Of a stretch of DNA of 64,000 nt, positions 16,671 to 25,523 are shown piece after piece. The stretch is taken from assembly GCF_017742835.1 (NCBI RefSeq), contig NZ_CP072392.1:2030385-2094384 (forward strand). Reading direction: 5' to 3'. The notes beneath the pieces are model-generated. The model made no database searches, had not been told where the DNA came from, and worked only from the letters and a program-made list of their open reading frames with translations. The position numbers were made by a program, and so were the translations under genes. Position 1 is the stretch's first letter, and every line of letters starts with the position of its first letter. The stretch comes from Aquabacter sp. L1I39. GTDB lineage: Bacteria > Pseudomonadota > Alphaproteobacteria > Rhizobiales > Xanthobacteraceae.

Positions 16671-18002
16671 TCACTCTTCCTCTTCGAGGCTGAACTGCTT
16701 CAGCTTCTCGTCATAGACGAAGGTCTCGCCATAACGGCCCCAATTGACCACGGCGAGCAGCGATTCCTCGGCGAAATCCTCGGACATGTGGTCTTCCAGC
16801 TCGTCCGCGAAGCGCGACCACGGGGCCTTGTGACTGGGACGCTCCTCCAGCACCCGGCGGATGTGCGCGGCCAGCGGCACATGGGCAAGGAGATGGTCCG
16901 CGAACAGGCGCTTGCGCGCCTCCACTTCCGCGCCCACGAATTCCCGACCTGCCTCGGTGATGAGGATGTCACCGGCGGCGATCTCCGCGAACCGCAGCAT
17001 CTGAAGTGCCTCGGCCACCGGGAACAGGCTGTCGGCGGGCATGTGCAGGCTGTCGGCCAGCTCCGGCAGGTCCGCCTTGCCGTTATAGGGCGGGTCCGCC
17101 AGCTCTTCGAGAAGGCCGGCCAGGATGTTGGTGGAGATGGGCTGGAGGTGCGAGGTGAGCGTCGCCGCCTCCTGCTGGAGATGGTCGTGGCCCTGCAGCG
17201 CCGCGCCGGGGCCGGCCCGGTTGGTCATGCGGGCATAGATTTCCTCCACCAGCGCGCGGAAGTCCGGCGCGAGGCGGTCACGCGGATGCGGCAGGCTGAT
17301 GGGCATTTCATAGGCCACCCGGCCCGGATTGGACGAGAAGATGAGGACGCGGTCGCACATGAGCACCGCTTCCTCGATGTTATGGGTCACGATGAGGATG
17401 GACTTGATGGGCAGGACGCCATCGGTCCACAGGTCGATGATGTCGGTGCGCAGCGTCTCGGCAGTCAGCACATCGAGGGCCGAGAAGGGCTCGTCCATGA
17501 GCAGGAGGCGCGGATGCACCACCAGCGCCCGGGCAAAACCCACACGCTGGCGCATGCCGCCGGACAATTCCTTGGGATAGGCGCTCTCGAAGCCGCCGAG
17601 GCCGATGAGGTCGATGGCCTGCTCCGCCCGGCGCCGCCGCTCCGCCGCGTCCACGCCCAGCGCTTCCAGGCCGATTTCCACATTTTGGAGCACGGTCAGC
17701 CAGGGGAAGAGGGCGAAGGTCTGGAACACCATGGAGATGCCGGGGCACGGCCCGTCAATCTTCTTGCCGCACCAGGTCACCTCGCCCGCATAAGGCGGCA
17801 CGAGCCCGGAAATGATGCGCAGCAGGGACGACTTGCCGGAGCCGGAGCGGCCGAGCAGGCCGACAATCTCGCCTTCCTTGATGGAGAGCGAGACATCGTC
17901 CAGCACCAGGATGCGGTTGTTGTCGCCCTTGCGGTAGGACTGGACCACATGGGAGACGCCGAGCAGCGGTGTATCCGCCGCGGGAGAGACGGTTTCGAGC
18001 AT
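16671..18002 (-). CDS. NitT/TauT-type ABC transporter ATPase with AAA-associated C-terminal domain
   Basis: A 443-residue ATP-binding subunit. The N-terminal ABC domain has Walker A GRSGSGKSS (51-59), Q-loop MVFQTFALFPW, signature LSGGMRQR (146-153) and Walker B LLLMDEP (166-172), closest in style to nitrate/sulfonate/taurine ATPases. After about residue 265 a helical and winged-helix-like C-terminal region matches the AAA-associated C-terminal domain seen in a subset of this family, ending in an acidic LEEEE tail. It follows the fused permease gene with an 11-bp gap. No periplasmic binding protein gene is adjacent, so the substrate (nitrate, sulfonate, cyanate or other) is undetermined. Confidence 0.9.
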   Translation of the reverse strand: MLETVSPAADTPLLGVSHVVQSYRKGDNNRILVLDDVSLSIKEGEIVGLLGRSGSGKSSLLRIISGLVPPYAGEVTWCGKKIDGPCPGISMVFQTFALFPWLTVLQNVEIGLEALGVDAAERRRRAEQAIDLIGLGGFESAYPKELSGGMRQRVGFARALVVHPRLLLMDEPFSALDVLTAETLRTDIIDLWTDGVLPIKSILIVTHNIEEAVLMCDRVLIFSSNPGRVAYEMPISLPHPRDRLAPDFRALVEEIYARMTNRAGPGAALQGHDHLQQEAATLTSHLQPISTNILAGLLEELADPPYNGKADLPELADSLHMPADSLFPVAEALQMLRFAEIAAGDILITEAGREFVGAEVEARKRLFADHLLAHVPLAAHIRRVLEERPSHKAPWSRFADELEDHMSEDFAEESLLAVVNWGRYGETFVYDEKLKQFSLEEEE

Positions 18003-18013
18003 GGTCGGTCTCC

Positions 18014-19756
18014 TCAGTCGAGGCGCAGACGGCGGGCCGCGAAGGTGAACATCGGGCGCCAGAGCGTGCGGTTGAAGGCGATCACATAGAGCGACATGAC
18101 GGCGATGCCGAGGGTCACGCGCGGGAAGTCCGCCGCCGTGGTGGCATCGGCGATATAGGCACCCAGGCCCTCGGCCCTGAGCGTGGTGTCACCCCAGCTG
18201 GCCACCTCGGCGACGATGGAGGCGTTCCAGGAGCCACCGCTCGCGGTGAGCGCACCGGTGACATAATAGGGGAAGACGCCGGGCAGGATCACCTTGGTCC
18301 ACCAGTGCCAGCCCCGGATGTGGAAGGAATTGGCGGCTTCCCGCAGGTCGTTCGGGAAGGCGCTGGCGCCGGCGATGACGTTGAACAGGATGTACCACTG
18401 GGTGCCCAGCACCATGAGCGGCGACAGCCACACATTGGGATCAAGCCCCAGCCGCACGATGGCCACCACCGCAAAGGGGAAGACGATATTGGCCGGGAAG
18501 GCCGCCAGGAACTGGGCGGCCGGCTGGAGGGCAGTCGCGACCTTCGGGCGAAGGCCGATCCACACCCCCACGGGCACCCAGATGAGCGAGGCGAGGAAGA
18601 TCAGCACCGCCACGCGGATGAGGGTCAGAAAGCCCAGCCACACCACATGGCCCACTTCGGCAAGACCCACCTCGCGGCCCACATAGGTCACGACGATGTA
18701 GGCGCCATAGATCGCGCTCGCCACCACCAGCACGGTCCAGATCCGGTCCATGGTGGGGCTCGTCCAGGCGGCCTCCACCTTGCGCGGAACGCGCACGGGG
18801 GAGCGCAACGGCATGCGCGCCGTCACCTTGGCCAGCGCGCCGACAGGGGTGAGGATCATCTGCAGCAGATGCGCCCGCTTGACGAGGTCGAGCACCCAGG
18901 ACTTGGGCGCGGGCCCGCCCGCCGACTGCTCGAACCGGAACTTCTCCGCCCAGGCCACCAGGGGGCGGAAGAGAAGCTGGTCATAGAGCAGGATGATGAC
19001 GAGCATGGCGATCACCGACCAGGCGACGGCGCCGAGGTCCCGGTGGTCGATGGCGGTGGCCACATAGGCGCCGATGCCGGGAAGCGTGATGGTGGTGTCG
19101 CCCACCGTGATGGCTTCCGAGGCCACCACGAAGAACCAGCCACCCGACATGGACATCATGGTGTTCCACACGAGGCCCGGCATGGAGAAAGGCACTTCCA
19201 GCCGCCAGAAGCGCTGCCAGCCGGTGAGGCGGAAGCTGTCCGACACCTCCACCAGGTCGCGGGGCAGCGTCTTCAGCGACTGGTAGAAGCTGAAGGTCAT
19301 GTTCCAGGCCTGGCTGGTGAAGATGGCGAACACCGCCGCCAGCTCCACGCCGATCACCCGGCCGGGGAACAGGTTCATGAAGAACAGCACGGTGAAGGAC
19401 AAAAAGCCCAGCACCGGCACCGATTGCAGGATGTCCAGCACCGGGATCAGCACCATCTCGGCGCGCCGGCTCTTGGCGGCGATGGCGCCATAGACGAAGG
19501 TGAAGATCAGCGAGCAGACGATGGCCGCCAGCATGCGCAAGGTGGTGCGCAGCGCGTATTCCGGCAGCGACCAAGGGTCCAGCGAGATGGGCGTCTGCTC
19601 CATCTCGGCAATCGGAACCAGCGTCTCCTGCGTGGCGTGCGTGATCAGCGCCAGGAAGGCGAAGATGATGGCGAAGGCGAAGAGGTCGAAGGCGCTGAAA
19701 TAGCGGGGGCGCACCGCCGCGGGATCGGGTCTGGAGCCGACAGGCTGGAAGAGCAT
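18014..19756 (-). CDS. Fused double-domain ABC permease (NitT/TauT type)
   Basis: A 580-residue membrane protein made of two binding-protein-dependent permease domains in tandem. The first coupling (EAA) loop is near LPRDLVEVSDSFRLTGWQRF and the second near FPNDLREAANSFHIRGWHWW, separated by a linker around residues 285-340. Each half has about five to six helices, so one polypeptide supplies the whole membrane channel. The ATG at 19756 is taken as start because hydrophobic sequence begins soon after; an upstream start at 19813 would add 19 residues, and neither has a clear ribosome binding site. It is first in a two-gene operon with the ATPase, inverted relative to accC and aat. Confidence 0.9.
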   Translation of the reverse strand: MLFQPVGSRPDPAAVRPRYFSAFDLFAFAIIFAFLALITHATQETLVPIAEMEQTPISLDPWSLPEYALRTTLRMLAAIVCSLIFTFVYGAIAAKSRRAEMVLIPVLDILQSVPVLGFLSFTVLFFMNLFPGRVIGVELAAVFAIFTSQAWNMTFSFYQSLKTLPRDLVEVSDSFRLTGWQRFWRLEVPFSMPGLVWNTMMSMSGGWFFVVASEAITVGDTTITLPGIGAYVATAIDHRDLGAVAWSVIAMLVIILLYDQLLFRPLVAWAEKFRFEQSAGGPAPKSWVLDLVKRAHLLQMILTPVGALAKVTARMPLRSPVRVPRKVEAAWTSPTMDRIWTVLVVASAIYGAYIVVTYVGREVGLAEVGHVVWLGFLTLIRVAVLIFLASLIWVPVGVWIGLRPKVATALQPAAQFLAAFPANIVFPFAVVAIVRLGLDPNVWLSPLMVLGTQWYILFNVIAGASAFPNDLREAANSFHIRGWHWWTKVILPGVFPYYVTGALTASGGSWNASIVAEVASWGDTTLRAEGLGAYIADATTAADFPRVTLGIAVMSLYVIAFNRTLWRPMFTFAARRLRLD

Positions 19757-19960
19757 GATGCGGGTCCGCTGCGAACGGGCTGAAACGCGGACGGCACCGC
19801 AAGGTGGGTCCATCGCGGCCAGTACAGCGCGTTCGTGACAAAATGACTACAGCCTGTTTCCAGTTGCGCTGCCGCTTTCCACCGCAGCTTTGCTGCACCG
19901 CACATTCGAAGGCGCTCCGAGAAGAAAAGCGGCAAAGCGCCACATCGCCGCCCCGCTTGC

Positions 19961-20656
19961 ATGCGCTTTTATGACCCCATGAGCAGGCCGCGCGACAAAA
20001 TCGTCGAAATCACCTCGGACGTGCTGCTGAAGGCCTATGCCTGCGGCATCTTTCCCATGGCCGAAAGCGCCGAGGATCCCGGGCTGTACTGGATCGAACC
20101 GGAGCGGCGCGGCATCATCCCGCTGGATGGCTTCCACGTCTCCTCGCGCCTTGCGCGCACGGTGCGATCCGACCTGTTCGAGGTGCGGGTCGACAGCGAT
20201 TTCGAAGCCGTCATCGCCGGCTGCGCCGCCTCCCAGCCAGGGCGCACCAAAACCTGGATCAATGCCCGTATCCGGGCGCTCTATGGCGAACTCTTCCGCC
20301 GCGGCCATTGCCACACGGTGGAGGTCTGGCGGGACGGGCAGCTCGTCGGCGGGCTCTACGGCGTCCGTCTCGGCGCCGCCTTTTTCGGGGAGAGCATGTT
20401 CCACACCGAGCGGGACGCCTCGAAGGTGGCGCTCGTGCATCTGGTGGCGCGGCTGAAGGCGGGCGGCTTCCGGCTGCTGGACACCCAGTTCGTCACCTCC
20501 CACCTCGCCACCTTCGGCGCCGTGGAGGTCAGCCGGCGGGCCTATCAGCGCCTGCTGGACGAAGCGGTGCGGGCGAGCGCCGACTTCTACTTCTGGCCGG
20601 CGGACTTGGCCGTGCCCGGCGGGGTCGCCTTGCAGTCAATCAGCCAGACGTCATAG
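19961..20656 (+). CDS. aat: Leucyl/phenylalanyl-tRNA-protein transferase
   Basis: Adds Leu or Phe to the N-terminus of proteins starting with Arg or Lys, marking them for ClpS/ClpAP degradation (both genes lie at 31-34 kb). The 231-residue protein carries the family motifs [49 protein letters not shown] and [15 protein letters not shown]. Met7 (19979) is an alternative start. The last 70 bp overlap the convergent DUF2155 gene. In related genomes aat usually follows accC directly. Confidence 0.95.
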   Translation: MRFYDPMSRPRDKIVEITSDVLLKAYACGIFPMAESAEDPGLYWIEPERRGIIPLDGFHVSSRLARTVRSDLFEVRVDSDFEAVIAGCAASQPGRTKTWINARIRALYGELFRRGHCHTVEVWRDGQLVGGLYGVRLGAAFFGESMFHTERDASKVALVHLVARLKAGGFRLLDTQFVTSHLATFGAVEVSRRAYQRLLDEAVRASADFYFWPADLAVPGGVALQSISQTS

Positions 20657-21282
20657 ATCGGGTGCTCCACGGCATGGAGGCCCGGGCTTGAGGCGAACAT
20701 CCAGCCCGTGAAGATGCGCTTGGCCTCGCCCTTCAAGGTGATTTCGTTCACCTCGGTGAAGGAGGTGGTGTTGGGCGTCTCGGTGGGCGGGCGCGTATAG
20801 CATACGCGCGGCGTCACCTGGAGCGCGCCGAACTGCACGGTCTCGCCGATGGCCGCCTCGAACGAGGTGATGCGCCCGGTGATCTTGTCGAGGCCGGCAT
20901 AGACGGCGGTGGGGTTGGAGATGCGCTCCGCCGAGGGCTGGACCACCACATAATCGTTGCTGTCGCCGGCGGGCGCCTGGCTGCCCGGAGCGACGGGAGG
21001 GGTGGTCACGGGGGTCTGCGGCGCAGCCGGCGGCTGCTGCTGCCCGCTGGGCGGCGGGAGCTGGGCGCCAGGCTGGGCAGTACGGGGCGCGCCGGGCGGC
21101 GGCAATTGGGGATATTGCGGACGGGCAGACTGGCTGGGCGCGGCGGCCGGCGGTTGGCCGACACTTGCCGGCGGCAGCAGCGGTGCCGATTCGATCCCGT
21201 TTCTCGACTGCGCGTAGGCCACCGATCCCGCAGCGAGCAGCGTCGCAATGGCCAGGAACGACGCGGAGCGGGACATCACCAT
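20587..21282 (-). CDS. DUF2155 secreted protein
   Basis: A 231-residue exported protein: signal peptide at about 1-24 ([18 protein letters not shown]), then a Pro/Gln/Ala-rich spacer (about 30-110), then the conserved DUF2155 domain with [38 protein letters not shown] and [27 protein letters not shown]. Function is unknown; proteins of this family are common in Rhizobiales beside the NDUFA12-type gene. The start is taken at the ATG at 21282, with a second ATG six bases on; longer upstream frames are not conserved. Its 3' end overlaps aat tail to tail by 70 bp. Confidence 0.87.
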   Translation of the reverse strand: MVMSRSASFLAIATLLAAGSVAYAQSRNGIESAPLLPPASVGQPPAAAPSQSARPQYPQLPPPGAPRTAQPGAQLPPPSGQQQPPAAPQTPVTTPPVAPGSQAPAGDSNDYVVVQPSAERISNPTAVYAGLDKITGRITSFEAAIGETVQFGALQVTPRVCYTRPPTETPNTTSFTEVNEITLKGEAKRIFTGWMFASSPGLHAVEHPIYDVWLIDCKATPPGTAKSAGQK

Positions 21283-21550
21283 GTCAAAACCATTTCCAGG
21301 GGCCGGCCGCCGGGCGGCTGGATTGCCACGAAGCTGGGGAGGATGGGTCGTCCCGCCGCCGGTCTCCGTTAACACCGCCATTGCGGCCACGGAAGGGCAA
21401 GGAGGCCGGACGCGCCCCATGCATCCGGCCGGAACAGACATGGAGCGGGGGGCGCGCCCCTCCAGGATCAGCGAACCGTCGGGGGACGCAGGGCGCAAGA
21501 ACGCCCGCGCGGCGCAGTGAGCCGTTCAGGCCCCGCGACTCACGCGCCCA

Positions 21551-21994
21551 TCACTCGCCGGGCGTCCAGGCCGAATAGTCGCCCGTGACGCGCGGACGGG
21601 CGCGGCCGGCGAGCACGGAGCCCTTGGGGCGATAGGCGGCGGGGGTGCCGGTGAGGTTGCGGTGGTGCGGCTTCTGCCACGACCGGGGAACATAATTCTC
21701 CGCCGTGGGCGGCACGTCGGTGCGATGGTGGATCCAGCCGTACCAGCCGGGCGGAATGGCGCTCGCCTCGGCATAGCCGTTATAGATGACCCAGCGCCGC
21801 TCGAAGCCGAGAGTGGGATCGACGGCACCGTTGCGGGTGCGGAAATAGCGGTTGCCGAACTCGTCCTGGCCTACGAACTCGCCGAAGCGGCGGGTCCACC
21901 ATGCCGTGCCGATCGTCTGCTTGTTCCACCAGGTGAAAATGTAAAGCAGCAACTCTTTCACGATCCGCGCCTCGCTCGATTTCGGGCGGAACAT
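21551..21994 (-). CDS. NADH:ubiquinone oxidoreductase accessory subunit NDUFA12 family
   Basis: A 147-residue homologue of mitochondrial complex I subunit NDUFA12 (B17.2), an alphaproteobacterial supernumerary subunit. Typical signatures are KELLLYIFTWWNKQTIGTAW, FVGQDEFGNRYFR, ERRWVIYNGYAEASAIPPGW and YGWIHHRTDVPPT. The ATG at 21994 precedes the conserved sequence (MFRPKSSEARI). It lies 268 bp upstream of the DUF2155 gene on the same strand. Expected to sit on the peripheral arm of respiratory complex I, stabilising assembly. Confidence 0.93.
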   Translation of the reverse strand: MFRPKSSEARIVKELLLYIFTWWNKQTIGTAWWTRRFGEFVGQDEFGNRYFRTRNGAVDPTLGFERRWVIYNGYAEASAIPPGWYGWIHHRTDVPPTAENYVPRSWQKPHHRNLTGTPAAYRPKGSVLAGRARPRVTGDYSAWTPGE

Positions 21995-22264
21995 GCCATT
22001 CCCGCGCCCGGGTGTCCACGCCTTCTCGCCGTCGGCTCGCTGTTCCGGTTTCGGCACCGCTGCGTCTATTCAATTTATAGTTGCAATTACAGTGACGCAC
22101 ACCCGTTGCTCTGCCATTCTCGCCAGGCAACCGGACCGTTCCCCCGAGGTCTCGAGGTCGGGGACTGATGGCCGGTATCGACGCCATGGTCGGCGGACGA
22201 CCCCTCAGTCCTGATGAAGGCGTCGGATCGAACGCCGCCCAAAGTCCAACCGGAGGAAAAGACG

Positions 22265-23134
22265 ATGACCGACACGATCGACCCGATCGAAGCCGCTTTC
22301 GAGGCATTTCACGAGAATGCGGACAGCATCGGAACCCAAGTGGCCGCCGCCCTGCTGGCCCATCGCATTCGCGCCCTTCTGACCGCGACGCCATCCTTGG
22401 CGCCGCAACTGGTCGCGAAGATTCCGGCTGATGACCTGTCGCTCTCGCAGCGTGGGAAGAACAGAACCGTTCTCCTTGCCTATCGGGCCGCCTTTTCTGG
22501 TTTGCGTGACGCCTTTTACGACCTTGCCCAGGCGGAGGATGTGTCATCGGCGCAGGCCATTCTCGCGGCGGCCAAGGACGGAGATTCCAGTCTTGGCAGC
22601 GCCTTTGACGCTGAGGTCGCCTATGAAGCCGGGCAGAGCCCCACCGACCTGTTGGCCAACCGCTATCCGGCAACCGAAGCGGGCATCGATGCGGCACTTG
22701 CAGCCTATGCCAAGGTCATTGACCCGGCGCAGGTTACGCCGCCGCGCATATATCCGGCGCCGCCCGCAATGGCGGGAAATGACCTCAGCCTTGCCATCGG
22801 CAACATCCTCGCGGCGAAGCCGGCCTTGATCGACACGCTCATGGGCAAGATGCCCAGCTATGATCAGATGTTGGCTCAGATGGACCCCAACAACACGGAT
22901 GCAGCAAACGACAACGCCTTGATTCAAAAGGGTCGCGGCATGTTTCGGGGCATAGCGGTGGGCTTCGTGACCCTTTGCGAGTCGCACGATCAGGCCGATG
23001 CGCAGATGCTCTACGACAAGGTCAAGGCGATGACGCCCGAAAATTGGGCGGTCGAGTTCGACCATTGGCTGAAGCAGACTTACGGCAAGGGCGCCGCCGA
23101 TTGGCTTGCCGTTGCCAGCGACGGGACAAAATGA
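22265..23134 (+). CDS. Uncharacterised protein, atypical composition
   Basis: A 289-residue, mostly helical, soluble-looking protein that I do not recognise. GGAGGA 7 nt before the ATG at 22265 makes the start convincing. It has no signal peptide or membrane segment. The N-terminal part (MTDTIDPIEAAFEAFHENAD) is acidic; the middle is Ala-rich with PPRIYPAPPAMAGNDLS, and the C-terminus contains two Trp-containing helices (ENWAVEFDHWLKQTYGKGAADW). Codon third positions are visibly less GC-biased than in neighbouring genes. It stands alone between the NDUFA12 gene and a 120-bp palindromic repeat, which with the composition hints at acquisition by transfer. Confidence 0.75.
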   Translation: MTDTIDPIEAAFEAFHENADSIGTQVAAALLAHRIRALLTATPSLAPQLVAKIPADDLSLSQRGKNRTVLLAYRAAFSGLRDAFYDLAQAEDVSSAQAILAAAKDGDSSLGSAFDAEVAYEAGQSPTDLLANRYPATEAGIDAALAAYAKVIDPAQVTPPRIYPAPPAMAGNDLSLAIGNILAAKPALIDTLMGKMPSYDQMLAQMDPNNTDAANDNALIQKGRGMFRGIAVGFVTLCESHDQADAQMLYDKVKAMTPENWAVEFDHWLKQTYGKGAADWLAVASDGTK

Positions 23135-23202
23135 CGGCGACTTGCGCGCGCAGGGGCCAAGACGACCATAGGAGAATGCCCCGCTGAGCGAAGCAGGCTC
23201 CG

Positions 23203-23322
23203 GCTAGAGCGCGATCCGATCAGATTGAATCAATCTGATCGGTGAATCGCCCTCTCACTCATTGAGAGAGAATGCGTGATCCGATCAGCCTGCGGTGCCG
23301 GCTGATCGATGCATGCTCTAGC
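23203..23322. repeat. 120-bp palindromic intergenic repeat with 8-bp terminal inverted repeats
   Basis: The element is bounded by GCTAGAGC (23203-23210) and GCTCTAGC (23315-23322), exact inverted repeats. Inside are three hairpins: a 13-bp perfect stem with one central base (23216-23242), a smaller one with CTCTCA/TGAGAG arms (23252-23270), and GATCAGCC/GGCTGATC arms (23284-23308). It is noncoding, lies between two genes, and resembles the RIME-type mosaic elements of rhizobia. A related copy is at 62374-62423. Confidence 0.8.
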
Positions 23323-23331
23323 AGACGCGCG

Positions 23332-24399
23332 CTAAGGCAGGATCAAAGTGACCACATACACGAAGAACAGCACCAAGTGCACCAGCCCGGTCAGCGTATT
23401 GGTCTTGCCGGTGCCGAAATTCACCACCGACAGCAGCAGCGCCAGGAGGAGCTGAACCCGATCCTCCTGGTCAAGGCCCAGCACGATGGGCCGCTCCAGG
23501 AGGAAGGACATGGCCACCATGACCGGCATGGTGAGGCCGATGGTGGCGAGCGCCGAGCCCAGCGCCGTGTTCACCGCGCGCTGCAACTCGTTGTTCCGGG
23601 CCGCGCGGATGGCGGTGATGGTCTCCGGCAGCAGCAGCATGGCCACCACCACGGCGCCGATGACGGCATCGGGGTCAGCCAGGTTGAGCGGCAGGATCAT
23701 GCGCTCCACGCCATCGGCCACATGGTCCGACAGCATCACCACGCCCAGGAGGCTGACCAGCAGGAAGACCACCGCCCGCAGCGCGGCCGCACCGGAGGGC
23801 CGCTCGTCGTCCTCGCTGTCCCCGTCCAGATAGTCCAGGCGATAGCGGACCGTCTGCATGAAGAGGAAGGACAGATAGAGCAGCACCACCCCCACCATGA
23901 TGAGGGCAATCAGCTTGGGATTGCCGGAGCCGGTGAGGCCGGCGGAGGTCTCGCCCGGCAGGATGAGGCCGATCACCGAGATGGAGATGAGAACGGACAG
24001 GAACCCCGTCACCCCCTGCTGCTGGAAGCCCTGCTGGTAGTGGCGCAGGCTCCCCACCAGAAGGCAGATGCCCACCACCCCGGTCAGCACAAACATGACC
24101 GTGGACAGAACCGCCTCGCGCGGCAGGGTGGGATTGTTGGAGCCGTTCAGCATCAGCGAGGCGAGGACCGACACCTCGATGACGGTCACCGAAAAGGTCA
24201 GCACCAGCGTGCCATAGGGCTGCCCCAGCCGTGCCGAAATGCACTCGGCATGCTTCACCGCCGAGAAGGCGGAGCCCAGCAGCAGGAAGGTGGCCGCCAG
24301 CGCCGCCAGATCGGAAAAGGGCAGTTGAACGATGGGGGCAGCCAGAGCGAGCCCCACCGCCGACAGCGGCAGCACATAGGCATAGGCCGGAATGGCCAT
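23332..24399 (-). CDS. chaA: Calcium/proton antiporter, ChaA/CaCA family
   Basis: A 355-residue inner-membrane cation:proton antiporter of the Ca2+:cation antiporter superfamily. About eleven hydrophobic helices form two related halves. The acidic ion-binding repeats are recognisable as AFSAVKHAECISARLG...SVTVIEVSVLASLM in the first half and LLLPETITAIRAARNNELQRAVN in the second, where Glu residues bind Ca2+ or Na+. The ATG at 24399 (GGAG 7 nt upstream) lies 14 nt after the agmatinase stop, so the two genes are co-transcribed. A GTG immediately before the ATG is an alternative start. Confidence 0.9.
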   Translation of the reverse strand: MAIPAYAYVLPLSAVGLALAAPIVQLPFSDLAALAATFLLLGSAFSAVKHAECISARLGQPYGTLVLTFSVTVIEVSVLASLMLNGSNNPTLPREAVLSTVMFVLTGVVGICLLVGSLRHYQQGFQQQGVTGFLSVLISISVIGLILPGETSAGLTGSGNPKLIALIMVGVVLLYLSFLFMQTVRYRLDYLDGDSEDDERPSGAAALRAVVFLLVSLLGVVMLSDHVADGVERMILPLNLADPDAVIGAVVVAMLLLPETITAIRAARNNELQRAVNTALGSALATIGLTMPVMVAMSFLLERPIVLGLDQEDRVQLLLALLLSVVNFGTGKTNTLTGLVHLVLFFVYVVTLILP

Positions 24400-24413
24400 C
24401 ACCAGGCTCCGGC

Positions 24414-25397
24414 CTAGAGGGAAATGTCGAACCCCTTCGCCTTGCGATCGGCGAGCAGGCACAGATAGCAGGCGGCAAGGCTGGCCCCCGCCAGCGCGGT
24501 GATCTCCGCGTGGTCATAAGGGGGGGAGACCTCCACCACGTCGAAGCCCTTCAGGTTGAGCCCGCCGAACTGGCGCAGGATGGAGATGGCTTCCCGGCTG
24601 GTAAGGCCGCCGCACACCGGCGTGCCGGTGCCCGGGGCAAAGGCCGGGTCGAGGGCGTCGATGTCGAAGGAGACATAGACCGGGGCATCCCCCACCCGCT
24701 CGATCACCCGCCGCGCCACCTCGCGCGGCCCGAGCTCGGCTGCGGTGAAGCCGTCGATGATGTCGATGCCATAGGTCTGGGGCGCGTGGGTGCGGATGCC
24801 CACCTGCACCGAGCGGTCGACGCGGATGAGGCCGTCCTTCACCGCGCGGGTGATCATGGTGCCATGGTCGACCCGGTCGCCGTCATCGTCCCAGGTGTCC
24901 TGGTGGGCGTCGAACTGGATCAGGGCCACCGGCGCGCCGAGCTTGGCCACCAGGGATTTCAGCACGGGATAGGTGAGGAAATGGTCGCCGCCCAACGTCA
25001 CCAGATGGGTGCCACGGGCATGGTGCTGGGCCGCCTGGGCCTCGATGGCGCCGGGAATGGAATGCGCGAGGCCGTAATCAAACACGCAATCCCCCGCATC
25101 GGCCACGTCGAGCCGGGCGAAGGGGTCAAAGCCGAAGGGATAATAGGGATCGCCATCCAGGATGGAGGACGCCGCCCGCAGCGCGCGCGGCCCGAAGCGC
25201 GTGCCCGGGCGGTTGGAGACGGTCACGTCCAGCGGAATGCCCCACACCACCGCCTCGGCCCCGCCGCCATCCTTGGCATACCGCCGACGCAGGAAGGAGG
25301 CCGCGCCGGAATAGTTCGGCTCGGTGGACTGGCCGAAGCGGAAGGTGGAATCGAGGGCCCGGTCGACCGGCCGCGGAAACAGGGGATCAGCGCTCAT
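24414..25397 (-). CDS. speB: Agmatinase (ureohydrolase family)
   Basis: Hydrolyses agmatine to putrescine and urea in polyamine metabolism. The 327-residue protein has the three binuclear manganese motifs of ureohydrolases: [21 protein letters not shown] and [19 protein letters not shown], with the conserved [14 protein letters not shown] near the C-terminus. The ATG at 25397 is preferred over a GTG three codons upstream. Related ureohydrolases (guanidinobutyrase, proclavaminate amidinohydrolase) share these motifs, so substrate is probable rather than certain. It is the first gene of the operon with the chaA-type antiporter. Confidence 0.88.
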   Translation of the reverse strand: MSADPLFPRPVDRALDSTFRFGQSTEPNYSGAASFLRRRYAKDGGGAEAVVWGIPLDVTVSNRPGTRFGPRALRAASSILDGDPYYPFGFDPFARLDVADAGDCVFDYGLAHSIPGAIEAQAAQHHARGTHLVTLGGDHFLTYPVLKSLVAKLGAPVALIQFDAHQDTWDDDGDRVDHGTMITRAVKDGLIRVDRSVQVGIRTHAPQTYGIDIIDGFTAAELGPREVARRVIERVGDAPVYVSFDIDALDPAFAPGTGTPVCGGLTSREAISILRQFGGLNLKGFDVVEVSPPYDHAEITALAGASLAACYLCLLADRKAKGFDISL

Positions 25398-25523
25398 CAC
25401 ACTCACTCTGCCTTGCCGCGGGCAACCGCAGCACGTGTCGCCGCCGCCGACTTAGCCTTTCCCCCGCGCGCTGGGCAAGAGCGATGCAAGGTCAAGCGTG
25501 GCCTTACACAGAAGCATGGACGC

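Noticed and set aside
17969..19783. Long plus-strand open frame opposite the ABC permease
   Set aside because: Composition is dominated by His, Gly, Asp and Gln, and the minus strand carries a clear permease.
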